Assembly: GCA_030770545.1 (NCBI GenBank)
Contig: CM061091.1
Location: 5,711,501-5,775,500, forward strand
DNA: 64,000 nt
Direction: 5' to 3'
Source: Macropodus opercularis
Lineage: Eukaryota > Chordata > Actinopteri > Anabantiformes > Osphronemidae
Positions 13,601 through 37,702 of this stretch are shown piece by piece. Each line of letters starts with the position of its first letter. The stretch's first letter is position 1. The notes under the pieces are model-generated. The model saw nothing but the letters and a program-made list of their open reading frames with translations, had not been told where the DNA came from and did not search any database. The position numbers and the translations under genes were made by a program.

Positions 13601-15283
13601 GATGTGGTTCAAAGTCATTTTCAACTCTGTTTGACTGCGGTGAACCTAATAAAACGCTGTAGTTCCTCGGGAAAAGTTAAATGACATTTGCAATGTATAA
13701 ATGAATATTAATGGCAGCTGTCAGGCTGTACCCTGTACTGTTTGCTTGTTAAGTAGGTAGCTATAGCTTAAATGCAATGTTAATCTGTCTGTGGTGTTGT
13801 GAGCTGGTTTGGGAGAATTAATGAAGTAGATAAAGCCTCAGTTGCATTGCTGAAGGGTTTCCACCCCCACATGCATTTCCTATTAACTACTGTACATTCC
13901 TCTGACTTCATCTCACTGATAAGACACTTTCTTTCTTCAGTTTGAAATGCCCTCAGTTTAGCTGTTTCATAATTCCCTTTTATATATACTGTAGTTAGTA
14001 ATGGGATTTTTCCATAGGGTATACATGATGTGATGTGATATGATACATCTGTATACACACTGACTTCAAAGCGTTTTGGGAAAATATCTGTTTTTTTATA
14101 TTACTAAATATAAATCTGTAGCGCTGCTACATTCTAATCTCAAACTTATGGCAACACAGTCATTATCTTTCCCTGTGCCCCACCGGCCCTGGTTGTCTTT
14201 GTCACCAGAAAACGTTTACTTGGAGGTCTGTAAGACTCTAGAGGCAGAAGGGCGGTGGGAAAAGAGACACTGCATTGCTAGAAATGAACTTGTACTATTT
14301 CAACTGTTATTAGGTTCAAAGAATTGGGGTAGACTTTTTCTTTTCAGTCCACATGAATCATTTTTAAAATGTGTGACCCGTTACTGCAGCTTTCCTTCTG
14401 TTTTTCCATTCCTGCAAGATAGTAGTGTAGATAACTCTTGAGCATGAGACGTGTGATTGTCTGTTGTTTAAAAGCTAGTACCACCAAATGAAAGGAAACT
14501 ATGCTCAGAAGGCTCAGCATACTTGAAACACTTACAATCACTACTTACACCAACTGAAATATCTTTGCTTGGGCACTGAAATAACTTTTGCATGCGTTAT
14601 CTGAATAAATTGTAATAATATTTTCATCCCATATTATCTCTGGCAAGAGAAGTAATTATTTTGTGGTGATGAAGTGTCACTACTAAATGAATAACCAGTT
14701 GTCACAGCCCACTGCTGAGGACAGGGGGCATCGCTGTGTGAATATAAATTCCAATATATCAGCAATTAACTTCAACTCTTCATTCCCCTCCAAAGTGTAA
14801 ATAACATTTATGTTACACAGTTTCTATCAGCTGAGCTGGTTCTGGTGGTTTGGGCATATTTATTATCAGCTCATTACAATGACACACACAAGCTCCCTTA
14901 TTTTCATTAATCTGCTCGTCTCCTCCAACTCTCACCATCTTCACCTAATGAGTATTTATGATCCACTATGATATAACTACACATGCTGTATTATAGATTT
15001 TACATTGGTGGCTTTCTGTCTGGTAGAATTAAAATAGTAGTTTCCAAATAAAAAATAGCATTGAACTACCTCCTAGACCCTTACAAGGACTAAATGATCA
15101 AAGTCATTTGAAGGCAAAGTCTGAGAGTAATACAGGTTCCAACTAAAGGACGGCTGCTCTGCCACACCTCAAAGCATCGGATCAACTGGTGAGCTTAGAG
15201 TCTGCTGGGCTCCGGGCAAACATTCGTCAGGGGCGACAGAGCTAATCAGCGGAACAAGGCTGAAATAGTTCTGTATATGAAAG
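10601..15283. other. Intergenic stretch without recognised genes (middle part)
   Basis: Apart from the L2-like fragment at 10970-11300, I see no gene, RNA or mobile element. The block at about 13020-13340 is less AT-rich and contains clustered TTAAT/TAATGA sites. It could be a conserved non-coding element, but sequence alone does not show this. Confidence 0.5.
10970..11300 (-). repeat. L2/Maui-like LINE 3' fragment
   Basis: Reading the - strand gives the familiar order of fish L2/Maui 3' ends: a box ending in 'gattcaaatccgcc', 'cttcctcctacggtcc', 'ttggagactctaaattgcc' and 'cctgtccagggtgtac', then a tail against CCATCC units near 10972. Only the 3' untranslated part remains. The short open frames here (for example 11006-11287 +) are by-products of the repeat. 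Confidence 0.7.
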
Positions 15284-15540
15284 TGAGGTAAACTTTATTG
15301 ATCCTTTCAGGGTGAAACTCCATAAATAGTGTTAGAGCAGCCCCATCTGTCTGCCAGCCCTGACTGATGGACATCACCGTGGAGAGGTGAGGACCGGGAC
15401 CTTTCAGCCCACCCTGAGTTCTGATGACTCGTCCATTTTAATGGGGAGACATGTCCGTTTTCCTCAGTGTGTCTGTCCAGCTCAGTGTCTCAGCTTCAGA
15501 TCGATTTCAGGCCTTTCTTTAGCAGGGCTTTAACATAGTG
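15284..15540. repeat. Probable degenerate interspersed repeat
   Basis: It begins with a 'gaggtaaactttattgatcc' block, a phrase that recurs at the ends of several fish retroelement families. About 250 bp of GC-richer sequence follows and contrasts with the AT-rich flanks. The family is not assigned; the call rests on that single recognisable phrase. Confidence 0.3.
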
Positions 15541-15560
15541 TGCAGTGAGTGAGTCAACAC

Positions 15561-18500
15561 CTCCAGATCCACCTCTGTAGCAAATGCAAGTTGGTAATGG
15601 TTGGAAAAACACTGCCAGCTTGGAAACTGATTGTGCAAACTGATTTATGCAACATACTGCATAATACTAATCACGACAAATTCATATGTCTGTAATTTTA
15701 CGCTCTTCAACAAATGACCAGTGCTGATTTTCTTGTTATAAACAGATGACTGTGGAGTAAAGGACTCGTCACACTGCACAGGTAACATTTTTACACAGCT
15801 ACCCTTTAAGTCCTTGTATTTTGATTGACTGCACGTCCGAGAGAAGCATTTGTGTCATTTTTGAAATGAAAACTGATGATTTCTATTCATTCTGCTTCTT
15901 TGGTGTCAAACTTCAAGGACATTTGGGGATAATAATGACCGATCTGCCAAATGCTGGGGCACAGTGCAGCTGACCTCCAGAGGAAAGAAGTTGAATAGTA
16001 ATTGAAATGATTTAGCTGCTAAAGTGAGTGGCTTTGAGGGTAAATCCTGATGAAATATGTGCACTGTGCATAATCCTCTTCAATCATAAACAGCTGTCCG
16101 GTGTTATGGATGTGACTGTTGCTTAACCTGTGGCGAGAGCGGCCTTTGATCTGGATTTGGGTTAGTCTGTACTTACCGGATCTCCTGATCCCTTGTCCCT
16201 GCCATCTGTCATAGTTTTATTATTGTCAGTTTTTAAAAATATTTTTGAACAGGCAAATAGCACCAGGAATAGATTTCACTGCTTAACAAGCCTTTGTTCT
16301 TTTTTCTTTGGTTCATGGACACTTTGAGCGTGTGTGTCATGCTGTAGATGTCTTCTGAGGTCCATGCCAGTCATCGCAACACACAGGGAAACAGCCGGAC
16401 ATCAGTAATTACATAAATGAAGGTCAGGCTTGAATGTAAACCTTCAAAAGGCGTCAGCATGGGAGACTTCATTGCTAGCAGTGATCGCCAGGTGTGGGAA
16501 CAAAAAGTGCAGCACGACTTGCTGACTGTAGGACTGCATAATGACAGGCCGCTCAAAGTGCCCATGGTGACGCTTGAATAGCGAAATAAATACAACAAAC
16601 GCAGGTGGATTTTTTAAATATATTATATGCTTGTGCAGGACATTTAAGGACAGGTGATTCTGATCCCCATGAACTACACTGAAAGAGCTTTAAGAACAGA
16701 TCCTTCCATGGCTACTTTGAACAGCAGGAATAATTGCAAGTGTTAATATACTGCATGAAACACAGCCTATGGGTACACAACTTTCTAGACTCTACACAAC
16801 TTTGTGCTGTGAAGAGAAGCAATCATGTTTTTTTCTACTGTGTATAGACAGCAACAACACAGTCTGATACGAGGATGGATGAGAGGTTGAGCAAAATTCA
16901 TCCTCTCATTCTCAGAGGTATAATAGGACCAATAGGACCTTAGTCAGTTTTCACTATGTTGAGAGTGGTCCACTCATATGGGGAATCTTAAGAGTATAAA
17001 AGGTGTCAGAGAAAGCACATTTGTAAAACAGGGTTTAAGAAATTATCTTAATCAATTAGGTAGAATATTAAAGTCTTGGTTGAGACCCAAGCGAGAATTA
17101 TCTCTCCAATTTGGCTCTGCAGGGCTTAACCCTCCTCCCAGGTGTGGAACCGGCCTCCCACAGCAATTAATTTTCCAGCAGGTAATTCACTGTACATAAT
17201 ATAGGTTACATAGCTAAATCTAGTTGAATCAAAGTGGGATTGAGCAATATAACATTGTGCCTTAATGACTTGTGCTAATGTGGACTTGATGACTACAGAT
17301 TCAAGTTTGACGCACAAAGCCATTAAGCACATCTATGCTGCTTCCACATTTTCAGCTCATTATCTTGGTCCCATAAATCAAAAATGCAGGTTCAAAGGAA
17401 AAGGTTCAAAGTAGTCTGTAGCTCCCACCCACAACTTCACACAAATTAGTGATTAGGTACTGTTGAGTACCTTTCCAACGTAAAGCGACCAAGGAAATCA
17501 AAGCAGGGTTCACATAGCAATGAAAATTCAATGTCAAATTACCGAAAAGAATGAATATAGTAGCGCCTTTTGTGAATGAGAACTACTTACTGCTTTCTGC
17601 ACCAGTGCAATTAAAACCTGCTTTGCTCGAATTAAACAGCTTGTTGGCTTGCATCTTAATGTACATCTAACCAATGTAGTTCATTCTCTGCAAAGGCAGT
17701 ACAGCAGAACGACTTGTTCTCTGCTGCGTACAGGGTTATTTGGCTGTGAAGGTCTCCCTGCTTTCCATAACCATGTTTTCCTTACTTACATCTCTGGAGA
17801 TCAGCTTCTAGTGAGTCTCCTGGCTACCACAGGCTTCACAGAGGGATATTAACAAGATGGAAACAAGCAGGACTGACTCCACCAGACCATTCATCTCTCG
17901 CTCTGGCATGTGGGCAGATAGAAAACTATTGGCACATCATACTCGTGCCACCAGCATTGCACCCAAGAGAATGCAAATGTGGCGACTGTCAGCGTTTGAA
18001 AGATTGAGGTCTCGCGGTAACTTAAAGGCGGTTTTGTGCTGTCGCTGGCTTTGCAGTGACGTCTACCTTTCTGCCAGCAGTAACAAGTGTTGACGTGCTG
18101 GTGTTTCTGTCTTTGTGTTCCAGCTGGTCTAGTTCATTAATACTTACAAATGGTTTTAGATGACTAAAAAAAACATAAGAACTGAGGCCGAAAAAAATGT
18201 TAATGATTTTGCCATTACAATGAAAGTATGACTCTTAGTGGGACACCACTTTAGAGTAAAACTAAAATGACCTAAGCACATGTCAGTGATAAGTGTTCAT
18301 GGGTAAAATACAGTACAGGACATCTCTTGCTACAGTACCTGTCTACTTTTTTGGTTAATCAGACCTATTGTTTGCATTTTTATATCTGTATACGTAGCTC
18401 TTTGGTTGTAGTGACAGATTTTTTTGTTTGTCTAGCCGGTTGTCTGACTTGAGTAGTCTGCATGTTTCTCTGTATTTAATTCTGGTGTCTGTGTTTTATT

Positions 18501-21500
18501 CTCCCATTTACTCTACCCTGGTTCTCTCTGACACACGGAGACCACGTACAGACACTCAATTAATAACAACACACTTGAAGCACAGAAGATGAGGTGTTGA
18601 AATGCATTACATTTGTCCTATAAATCTACATTCGCATTTGGGTTCATTTGTGGAGTGCATGTTGCAGTAATTAGACTATGCCCTGTAGGAGCTACATGTC
18701 ATTCAATTACTCTTATACAGAACCTCTGCTGATGGAGCCTTACTGTAGTTACAATTTGCATTATTCTGTTAACTGAGCCCGAGGTTGTTTAGACAGTGAT
18801 CACTAGGTACAGCACACCGACAGCCTGTGTAGACTATAGCTTAACAATCAAATAAAATGTCTAGCATTCCAATGTCATTCTGTTAATCTTTTACCCACGT
18901 GTGTTTGAGACTTGCTCACCAGGAGACGTTCCACTGACGACCCACTCAGCAGAATCTGTGCGCCTGCAAACAGCACTTGTTTTGAATAAAAGTACTTCTC
19001 ACCACACTCCACCCTCGTCCTAATTGATTCATTTTTGTAGGAGAGGGAATAGGTTGATTTCTGGAGGAAATTAAATGTGATCTGATCTATGTTGGAGTTG
19101 GAGAAACTGTCAGCCCCAGATGCCTTGTAAAGCATCTCTAAATGGCCTGTAGTGATTAATCACACTGACTTCCAGTGATGGCAAGGGCATCAAAAGAGAT
19201 AAAAAAATCAAGGACTTCATTATTCACATTTTTTGTCTTCTATTCAGGTGAAGTCACTACTCCTGCTGCTGTTTTAGTGTCTCTTTTCTTCCTACAGACT
19301 ATAAGGAAGGTTTTCTATTATTCACAAATAGGCTGTGTGCTGATCGTCATCAGTTCATTAAATGTACTGTAATGTGTAATGCAAAGAGTCATTATTTAAT
19401 GCGGTATATAGACAACAACAACTTGTAGAGAGCATCCTAAGCATTTAAATTTGTGAAACCATGTCTATAAAGGACTTCAGTAGGAGACGCTGAGTTAAAT
19501 GGTGACAGTCTCATTCCAAAATAACAGGCACAAAGCAAAGATTCCAGAAGGGAAGGAGATACAGGAAATCTAGTGCATAGCCCACCACCAAACCGCCCAT
19601 CCACCAAACCCCATGGCCATGGGGTCAGAGGCAAACTAGTAATTCGCACGTCAAAACACATTCCCAACCAGAAAGGGGGGGATTATATTTCCAGGACATA
19701 ATAGGAAGTAAACTGAACTAAAAGCAGTGGGACAAAGCCAAGACCACGGGTCAACAAGCAGGCCTGGGGACATGATCCACTTTAATAAATCAATACTAGG
19801 AAGCATGCAAAGCAGGAAGAAAACAAGATCAAGGGTGGCTGGAGAGTAGACGCTGGTGTCTGACAATCTGGCAGAGAGGAAATGGATGTGTTGATGTTTG
19901 TAAAGGACAGGAAGGCACAGGTGAAAGCAATGATTCCACAATGACTATGAAGATAGAACAGCTGAGAGGCAAGGACAGCAAGGAAGTAGACTTCAAATTA
20001 AGAGTTGAAACAGGATGTAACGCTCACAAACATCAGGTGTTTGTTATTTGTTTATTTATTATTATCTTTATTTGTTTGTTTATTTTTGTTGTGGGCTGAT
20101 ACTCAGGTAACTATTTGAATGAGTCATGTCTCTCCCATAACCTTACATCCTTCTTGCTCTACTTTATTTTGAACCTTTTTTTAACCCAAAATGCTGAGTA
20201 TCTTTGAAGACACCACACCTTCCATGCAAAAATCCAAAGCCTGCAAGGGACAGAGTTCTGTGTTCAAAGCTGGGCAATTCATCTGTATCAGCGAAACCTA
20301 CTGCTGGCACTACAGATAAAAGTGTGGATGCAGGGGAACTGGCACTCAGTCAGTGGTGGTCTGGTGCCTGGTGTTTTCCTGTGTATACCAGTGGAAACTG
20401 TCTCTTTCTGCCAGGGGGCACTGAAGAGGAAAGCTAAATTATGACAGTAGGGCCAGGCCACTGGTTGGTTTATAATCCCAACATTTGTTATAGTAAGTTT
20501 ATTGTATTGTGTAAGAAAAATAAGTCTGACTATAATTGGACTATTGTTTGACCTTTGAAAAGTGACAAATGCACTGCCTCCACAGCAGTTTAATGAGCGC
20601 TGAGTAAAACTGCCCCTAGTTTAAATTAGACACAACTTACTGAGGGCACGCTTTCATTTACTGGTAGAAAAGCAACAGAAAGTTTTATTAACAATGTGAA
20701 ATCAATATAAGCAATTTTCATTGCTTATTATTAAAAATAACTTATTATTAATTAATGCATCTGTAAAAGGAGTTAGTTTTGTAAACAGGATAATCCGCTA
20801 GTTCCTCATAAGCATTCAGGATAGCTTTGATATGCTTTGATATGAAGTGTTTATGAATCTATTGAAACTTTACTTCATTTACAAGTAATAGTGTCTTGTC
20901 ACTACATCCAGTCATCAGATTTTGTCACACTGTTTTCATCACAATGCTGCTCATCTTATAAAATGTGTGCACCCATATTCTTTCATCTATGCTTGGATGC
21001 TGTCTATTATGACACATTCTTACCTGGATCATGCGTCTGCAGTCACTCATAATAATTAATTATTTCTTATATTGTCCCTGTGTTGTTTCAGAAGAGAGTT
21101 GCATCTCCCCCTACTGTTTTCTACAACAGAGGCACAATTGTAGATTGTATCGGGAGCCTGTATATGCTGTAGATTTCCAGAGATTGTTATGTGTTGCTCA
21201 CAAGGGACTCACGTTTACCACTTAAATGTGCTTCTCTGCCCTAGTGCTCGGAATGGAAACGTAGCCATATGGAAATATTTATTTATAAAAGCAGGCACAA
21301 GCCAGAAGTTGACTTTATAAAGAAGTACATTACTGTTACCTCATATGTCATAATTAAGTTCAGTTTGCTCTCATGCAGTCCTATATATAAACCCATGGAC
21401 CCTTTATACACTAACCATAGCTTCTTTTGTCCAATTCTAACTTAAACCTAACGTATAAACTTGTCTAATACTGGTTAAAAGCATTCAAAAAGGTTCCAGT

Positions 21501-22309
21501 TGTTTCAGAGTGGGAACATTTATATTCACACGGTGGATAATTTCACTTCCAGCACAAAATGGGAACAGAAAGCACATTCTCAGTGTATGAGGTCAGCTGT
21601 CTTCATTATGGTAATTGTCTTTATAATAAAAAATATATGTCTCACGTAGAACTGCAGATGTAGCTTAAATGTAACCAGTTGGGAGCTGAGAACTAAACTT
21701 TGGCCTAATTCCTGATTTAATGTCATTGTACTTTTTCTACACTGCATTTCAGAAGACACTATATTACCACCAGTTAAACAGTACATCTCTACAATAAACT
21801 AGGTTATTTGGCTGCTCTTTTAATCAAAATAAAGCTTGAAACACTGTTCTCTCCTTGAATCTGTGCATGAACCGTGAATTAATGACCAAACCATGTAAAT
21901 CAGAACAACTCTGGAGTAGTTGTTATCACTAATATCTTCAGGGTCTGGATGGAAAATTACATTGTGTGTTGCATGAAGATGAACTGGAGGTTTTGTATTT
22001 ATTTTTTACTTGTGGTGCTGTTGCTCCACTGATGTGCTGTATTGTGTTACACTGTAAGTGTCACGTATGTATAACGCACATTTAGACTGAAAAAATGTGT
22101 CCGTTTGCATGTATGTTCAGATTTCCCACAGTATTTAACTTACTTAAATGTTTTATAATGTATCATAATATATTGCTCATTGTATCTCCATATAAACGAC
22201 ACAGTTAAAAAAAAAAAAGAATCCTAATAGAGACTTAATGAGACGTAATGAGACGACAGCTTCACCGACGAAGCTGTTTTTTCCTGTACTCTGTGAACGC
22301 AGCACGATG
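15561..22309. other. Intergenic stretch upstream of pepd
   Basis: No gene recognised. Open frames are short and unrelated to known families. A purine-rich, repeat-like block lies at about 19440-20030. The last 200 bp before 22310 hold an A12 run, imperfect 10-bp tandem units ('agacgtaatg' type, 22231-22255) and an 8-bp-stem hairpin at 22256-22277. Confidence 0.5.
19440..20030. repeat. Possible degenerate interspersed repeat (purine-rich)
   Basis: About 600 bp with purine-rich phrases such as 'ggcagagaggaaatgg', 'gacaggaaggcacaggtg' and 'agctgagaggcaaggac'. These resemble a common degenerate fish repeat, possibly a non-autonomous DNA element. No terminal repeats or target duplication could be identified. 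Confidence 0.25.
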
Positions 22310-22392
22310 CCACGTCTGCTGATTGGCGCCACAGCCGTACAATAGTCACGTGACCGGTTTTGGCACATGACACTTTGGACCGGTGCGTCATC
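22310..22392 (+). promoter_or_regulatory. pepd proximal promoter: inverted CCAAT box and palindromic E-box
   Basis: Just upstream of the pepd ATG are an inverted CCAAT box (ATTGG, 22322-22326), a perfect 10-bp palindrome GTCACGTGAC (22345-22354) and a CRE/ATF-like 'tgcgtcatc' abutting the start codon. GTCACGTGAC matches the E-box used by USF and the MiT/TFE factors (the CLEAR/M-box type). There is no TATA box, and the CpG content is higher than in the flanks. This fits a housekeeping promoter; factor identity is inferred. Confidence 0.6.
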
Positions 22393-34349
<11,957 letters not shown>

Positions 34350-34703
34350 ATGACATCCCTCTGCGAAATTCTGGCTGCGCTTCATCTTAATCATCATCAT
34401 CATCATTTAGCACAGATCAAAAAAAATGTCTTTACATGAATCCTCTACTTCTGTCATGTACCTGTATGGGCTGCAGAACCAGATATATTATTAAGCAACA
34501 GAGCTTACACGAGACAGTAAGAAGCAAATTACATGATACTTTTCATACTGTGTTAATATTTGCTTTTGAGTACCTAGTTTGAGCTCTGTGGTATTCGTTA
34601 AATCACTCGAAGGGAGAGTCTCTACCTTCATACACCAAATGTAGTGACTTTTGTGCCTTCTGGCAAAAGATTTTGGAAATTTTTTACTCAGCTTTGTAAA
34701 ATG

Positions 34704-34713
34704 AATAAATAAA
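34704..34713 (+). terminator. pepd polyadenylation signal (overlapping AATAAA pair)
   Basis: Two overlapping AATAAA hexamers (34704-34709 and 34708-34713), about 355 bp after the pepd stop. A T/G-richer stretch follows at 34720-34755. These are the first such hexamers in the 3' UTR. Confidence 0.75.
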
Positions 34714-34759
34714 CAATATAGTTTGCAACAGTTTGCTGCAGTTTTGTGTTTTACAGAGC

Positions 34760-35736
34760 CCGCACAACAACTACCTGAAGTGAAGCAGCATTATTATTAT
34801 AAATAAAAACTTAAATATAATTAGTCCACATAAACACATTAGATGATAATTTAATACACCTCTTGTGAAAGACCATGATTCCCCTGAACATCCCAATCTC
34901 TGTTGTGGAAAAAAGGAAAAATAATGTCATACTCCGTTTACAAAGAGGAAAGAAAATGAACTTCAAGCTGAACTTGAACAGGAAACCAAAGAACAAGAAG
35001 ATACCAACATAAATAACCCAATGCAAGAAATATTAGAAAATATAAATTCCAATTAACCAGGACCAGAACACTTTCATCACAGTGACAAATCTAGTAAATC
35101 AAACACAAACGTGGTGGATGCTCGAACTGAACACGGCAACAGAGTTCTGACAAATTTCACATCTCTGTTAAAAGAGAACACAGTGATGTTTGACGTGCTG
35201 GTCGGACAGATGCTCCAGCAGACGAAACATCTGATCAGCGTTATTCAGATACACCTTCAATAAAATGAGTTTACTCAATGTTCTTATCAGTTATGGTGGT
35301 AAAATGTAACTCCAATAATATAATAATTAAACAGTTAATATTTAATTTAATGCTATAGTTTAATACTGTGGTGTAATAAAAACACAACAGGGAACATATA
35401 AATGATTTCTATCAGGTCAAACACCCATCATTTAGAAAGTATGATGTTTTATAGCCTTAGTAAGAAAGAGCCTGAACTATGATAGTGTTGAAGATGAAAG
35501 TATGCTGAGAGTTCAATACTGAGGGCAATTAGAAGTACTTGGTCAAATGTTGTTCATATTCATCAACCTTTGGACAGTGGAAGTCATGCAAGTTCCAAGG
35601 AGGTAGAATAAAGTTTACTCTGTTGATCTGTATCCTTATTACCTTCTTTATTACTTTATTACTTACTTCTTTATTACTACTTCAGATCACATCGTATAAA
35701 GTGAAACTCAGACTCAGTCGCTGCCACTGAGGTGAA
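34760..35736. other. Intergenic pepd-TRIM, also TRIM 5' flank
   Basis: AT-rich. It contains the relic coding frame at 34925-35263. The last 200 bp before the TRIM start include 'ttattacttta' direct repeats (about 35637-35680) and no clear TATA box. A 5' UTR exon of the TRIM gene could lie here, but I cannot place it. Confidence 0.45.
34925..35263 (+). pseudogene. Unidentified relic coding frame
   Basis: A 113-codon frame in AT-rich DNA with a single internal TAA (35054-35056). The first part is Glu/Gln/Lys-rich ('KRKENELQAELEQETKEQED'). The second reads 'NRVLTNFTSLLKENTVMFDV' and continues amphipathic to a terminal TAA. The composition resembles the end of a DNA-binding or transposase-derived protein, but I do not recognise it. 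It could be a decayed exon or chance. Confidence 0.3.
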
Positions 35737-37416
35737 ATGGCAGGAGCTCAGTTAAACCGGGACGCTTTCTCTTGTTCCATCTGTCTGGATCTACTGAAGG
35801 ATCCAGTGACTATTCCCTGTGGACACAGCTACTGCATGAACTGTATTACAGGATTATGGGGTGGAAAGGGTGGGAAGAGACTCCACAGCTGCCCTCAGTG
35901 TAGACAGACCTTCGCACTGAAGCCTGTGCTGGTGAAAAACACCATGTTAGCAGAGTTGGTGGAGCAGCTGAAGAAGACTGGACTTCAAGCTGCTCCTGTT
36001 GATCACTGCTATGCTGGACCTGAAGATGTTGCCTGTGATTTCTGCACTGGGAGGAAACTGAAAGCTGTCAGGTCCTGTCTGATGTGTCTCGTCTCTTACT
36101 GCGAGACACATGTCCAGCCTCATTATAATTCTGCTGCCTTTGAGCAACACAAGCTGGTGGAGCCGTCCCAGAAGCTGCAGGAGAACATCTGCTCTCGTCA
36201 CCACAGAGCAAAGGAGCTTTTCTGTCGTACTGATCATCAGTGTATCTGTTATCTCTGCTCTGTGGATGAACATAAAGGCCACGACATAGTCTCAGCTGCA
36301 GCAGAGAGGACTGAGAGGCAGAGAGAGCTCGAAGGGAGTCGGCAGAAAATCCAGCAGAGAATCCAGGACAGAGAGAAAAATGTAAAGGTTCTTCTGCAAG
36401 AGGTGGAGATCATCAGTAGCTCTGCTGATCAAACCATGAAGAAGAGTGAGAAGATCTTCACTAAGCTGATCTCTCTCATAAAGAAAAGAAAGTCTGAGGT
36501 GAAGCAGCAGATCAGATCCCAACAGAAAACTGAAGTGAGTCGAGTCAAAGAGCTTCAGGAAAAGCTGGAGCAGGAGATGACTGAGCTGAAGAGGAGAGAC
36601 GCTGAGCTGGAGCAGCTCTCACACACAGAGGATCACACACAGTTTCTACACAACTACCCCTCACAGCCAGAACTCAGTGGATCCACAGACTCATCCAGCA
36701 TCAACATCCGTCCTCTGACATACTTCGAGGACGTGACAGCAGCTGTGACAGGGCTCAGAGACAAACTACAGGATGTTCTAAGGAAGACATGGACAAACGT
36801 TTCACCGACACTGATAGATGTGGCAGAACCAGAACCCAAGAGCAGAACTGGGTTCTTAAAATATTCACGTAAAATCACATTGGATCCAAAGACAGCAAAC
36901 ACTTGGCTGTTATTATCTGAAGGGGACAGAAAAGTAACACGAGCGAGTAAACCACAGTCTTATCTTCATCATCCAGGCAGATTCACTGGTTGGCTGCAAG
37001 TTCTGAGCAGAGAGAGTTTGACTGGACGTTGTTACTGGGAGGTGGACTGGAGAGGAGGAGGAGTTTTTATAGCAGTTGCATACAAGAACATCAGCAGAGC
37101 AGGGAATGAAAGTAGATTTGGACGTAACGATAAGTCTCAGGCATTACATTGTTACAATACCAGTTATGAACATTTCTTCAACAATATCAGAACTCCAGGC
37201 TCAGGCCATCCATCCTCCAGAATAGGAGTGTACCTGGATCACAAAGCAGGTGTTCTGTCCTTCTACAATGTCTCTGAAACCATGACTGTCCTCCACAGAG
37301 TCCAGACCGATTTCACTCAACCTCTCTATGCTGGATTTTGTATTTATGGTGATGATGCCACAGCTGAAATCTGGAAAGACTCAAGTCATTTCAGATGCAG
37401 TGGGTTAAAATCTTGA
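35737..37416 (+). CDS. Intronless TRIM-family E3 ubiquitin ligase (TRIM16/25-like)
   Basis: 559 residues in one exon, probably a RING E3 ubiquitin ligase; many fish TRIMs of this shape are linked to innate immunity. RING C3HC4: C13, C16, C28, H30, C33, C36, C52, C55, all present. B-box 1-like zinc site from C100 to about H129. B-box 2: C152, H155, C163, D166, C171, C174, H179, H182, complete. Coiled coil about 185-305. Ser-rich linker; PRY-SPRY (B30.2) from about 370 to the end ('ITLDPKTANTWLLLSEGDRK', 'GRCYWEVDW', 'YAGFCIYGDD'). The start has a good context (A at -3, G at +4). The layout fits 'TRIM16-like' fish genes; exact orthology is uncertain. It is same-strand with pepd, about 1.4 kb downstream, with no sign of decay. 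Confidence 0.93.
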   Translation: MAGAQLNRDAFSCSICLDLLKDPVTIPCGHSYCMNCITGLWGGKGGKRLHSCPQCRQTFALKPVLVKNTMLAELVEQLKKTGLQAAPVDHCYAGPEDVACDFCTGRKLKAVRSCLMCLVSYCETHVQPHYNSAAFEQHKLVEPSQKLQENICSRHHRAKELFCRTDHQCICYLCSVDEHKGHDIVSAAAERTERQRELEGSRQKIQQRIQDREKNVKVLLQEVEIISSSADQTMKKSEKIFTKLISLIKKRKSEVKQQIRSQQKTEVSRVKELQEKLEQEMTELKRRDAELEQLSHTEDHTQFLHNYPSQPELSGSTDSSSINIRPLTYFEDVTAAVTGLRDKLQDVLRKTWTNVSPTLIDVAEPEPKSRTGFLKYSRKITLDPKTANTWLLLSEGDRKVTRASKPQSYLHHPGRFTGWLQVLSRESLTGRCYWEVDWRGGGVFIAVAYKNISRAGNESRFGRNDKSQALHCYNTSYEHFFNNIRTPGSGHPSSRIGVYLDHKAGVLSFYNVSETMTVLHRVQTDFTQPLYAGFCIYGDDATAEIWKDSSHFRCSGLKS

Positions 37417-37702
37417 CTTTAAATCTTGTCAAATCACATTGTTTTTGCTGAGACGTGTCGCTGTTCCCTGTGTCTGTTTAAGGAGGATTTCACTGATCAT
37501 GATGACTGTTGTTCACCTAAACTGACATTTGTCAAATTCAAATGGAAACTTGTGTCTGTAAATTGAATGTTTTTATTAATGTACGGATTTGTTGTTTTTC
37601 TTCTCTGTATGCTCTTGAGCAGAGACATCACCATTCCTTTACTTCACGTGTTTTTGTTTTTACTTTAATTAATTATGGAAACATCTATAATCATGTTATA
37701 AT
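37417..37702 (+). other. TRIM gene 3' flank / probable 3' UTR
   Basis: AT-rich sequence after the TAA-like end of the TRIM frame (TGA at 37414-37416). No AATAAA occurs close by. The nearest clear one is near 38531, so the 3' UTR is either long or uses a variant signal. Confidence 0.4.
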
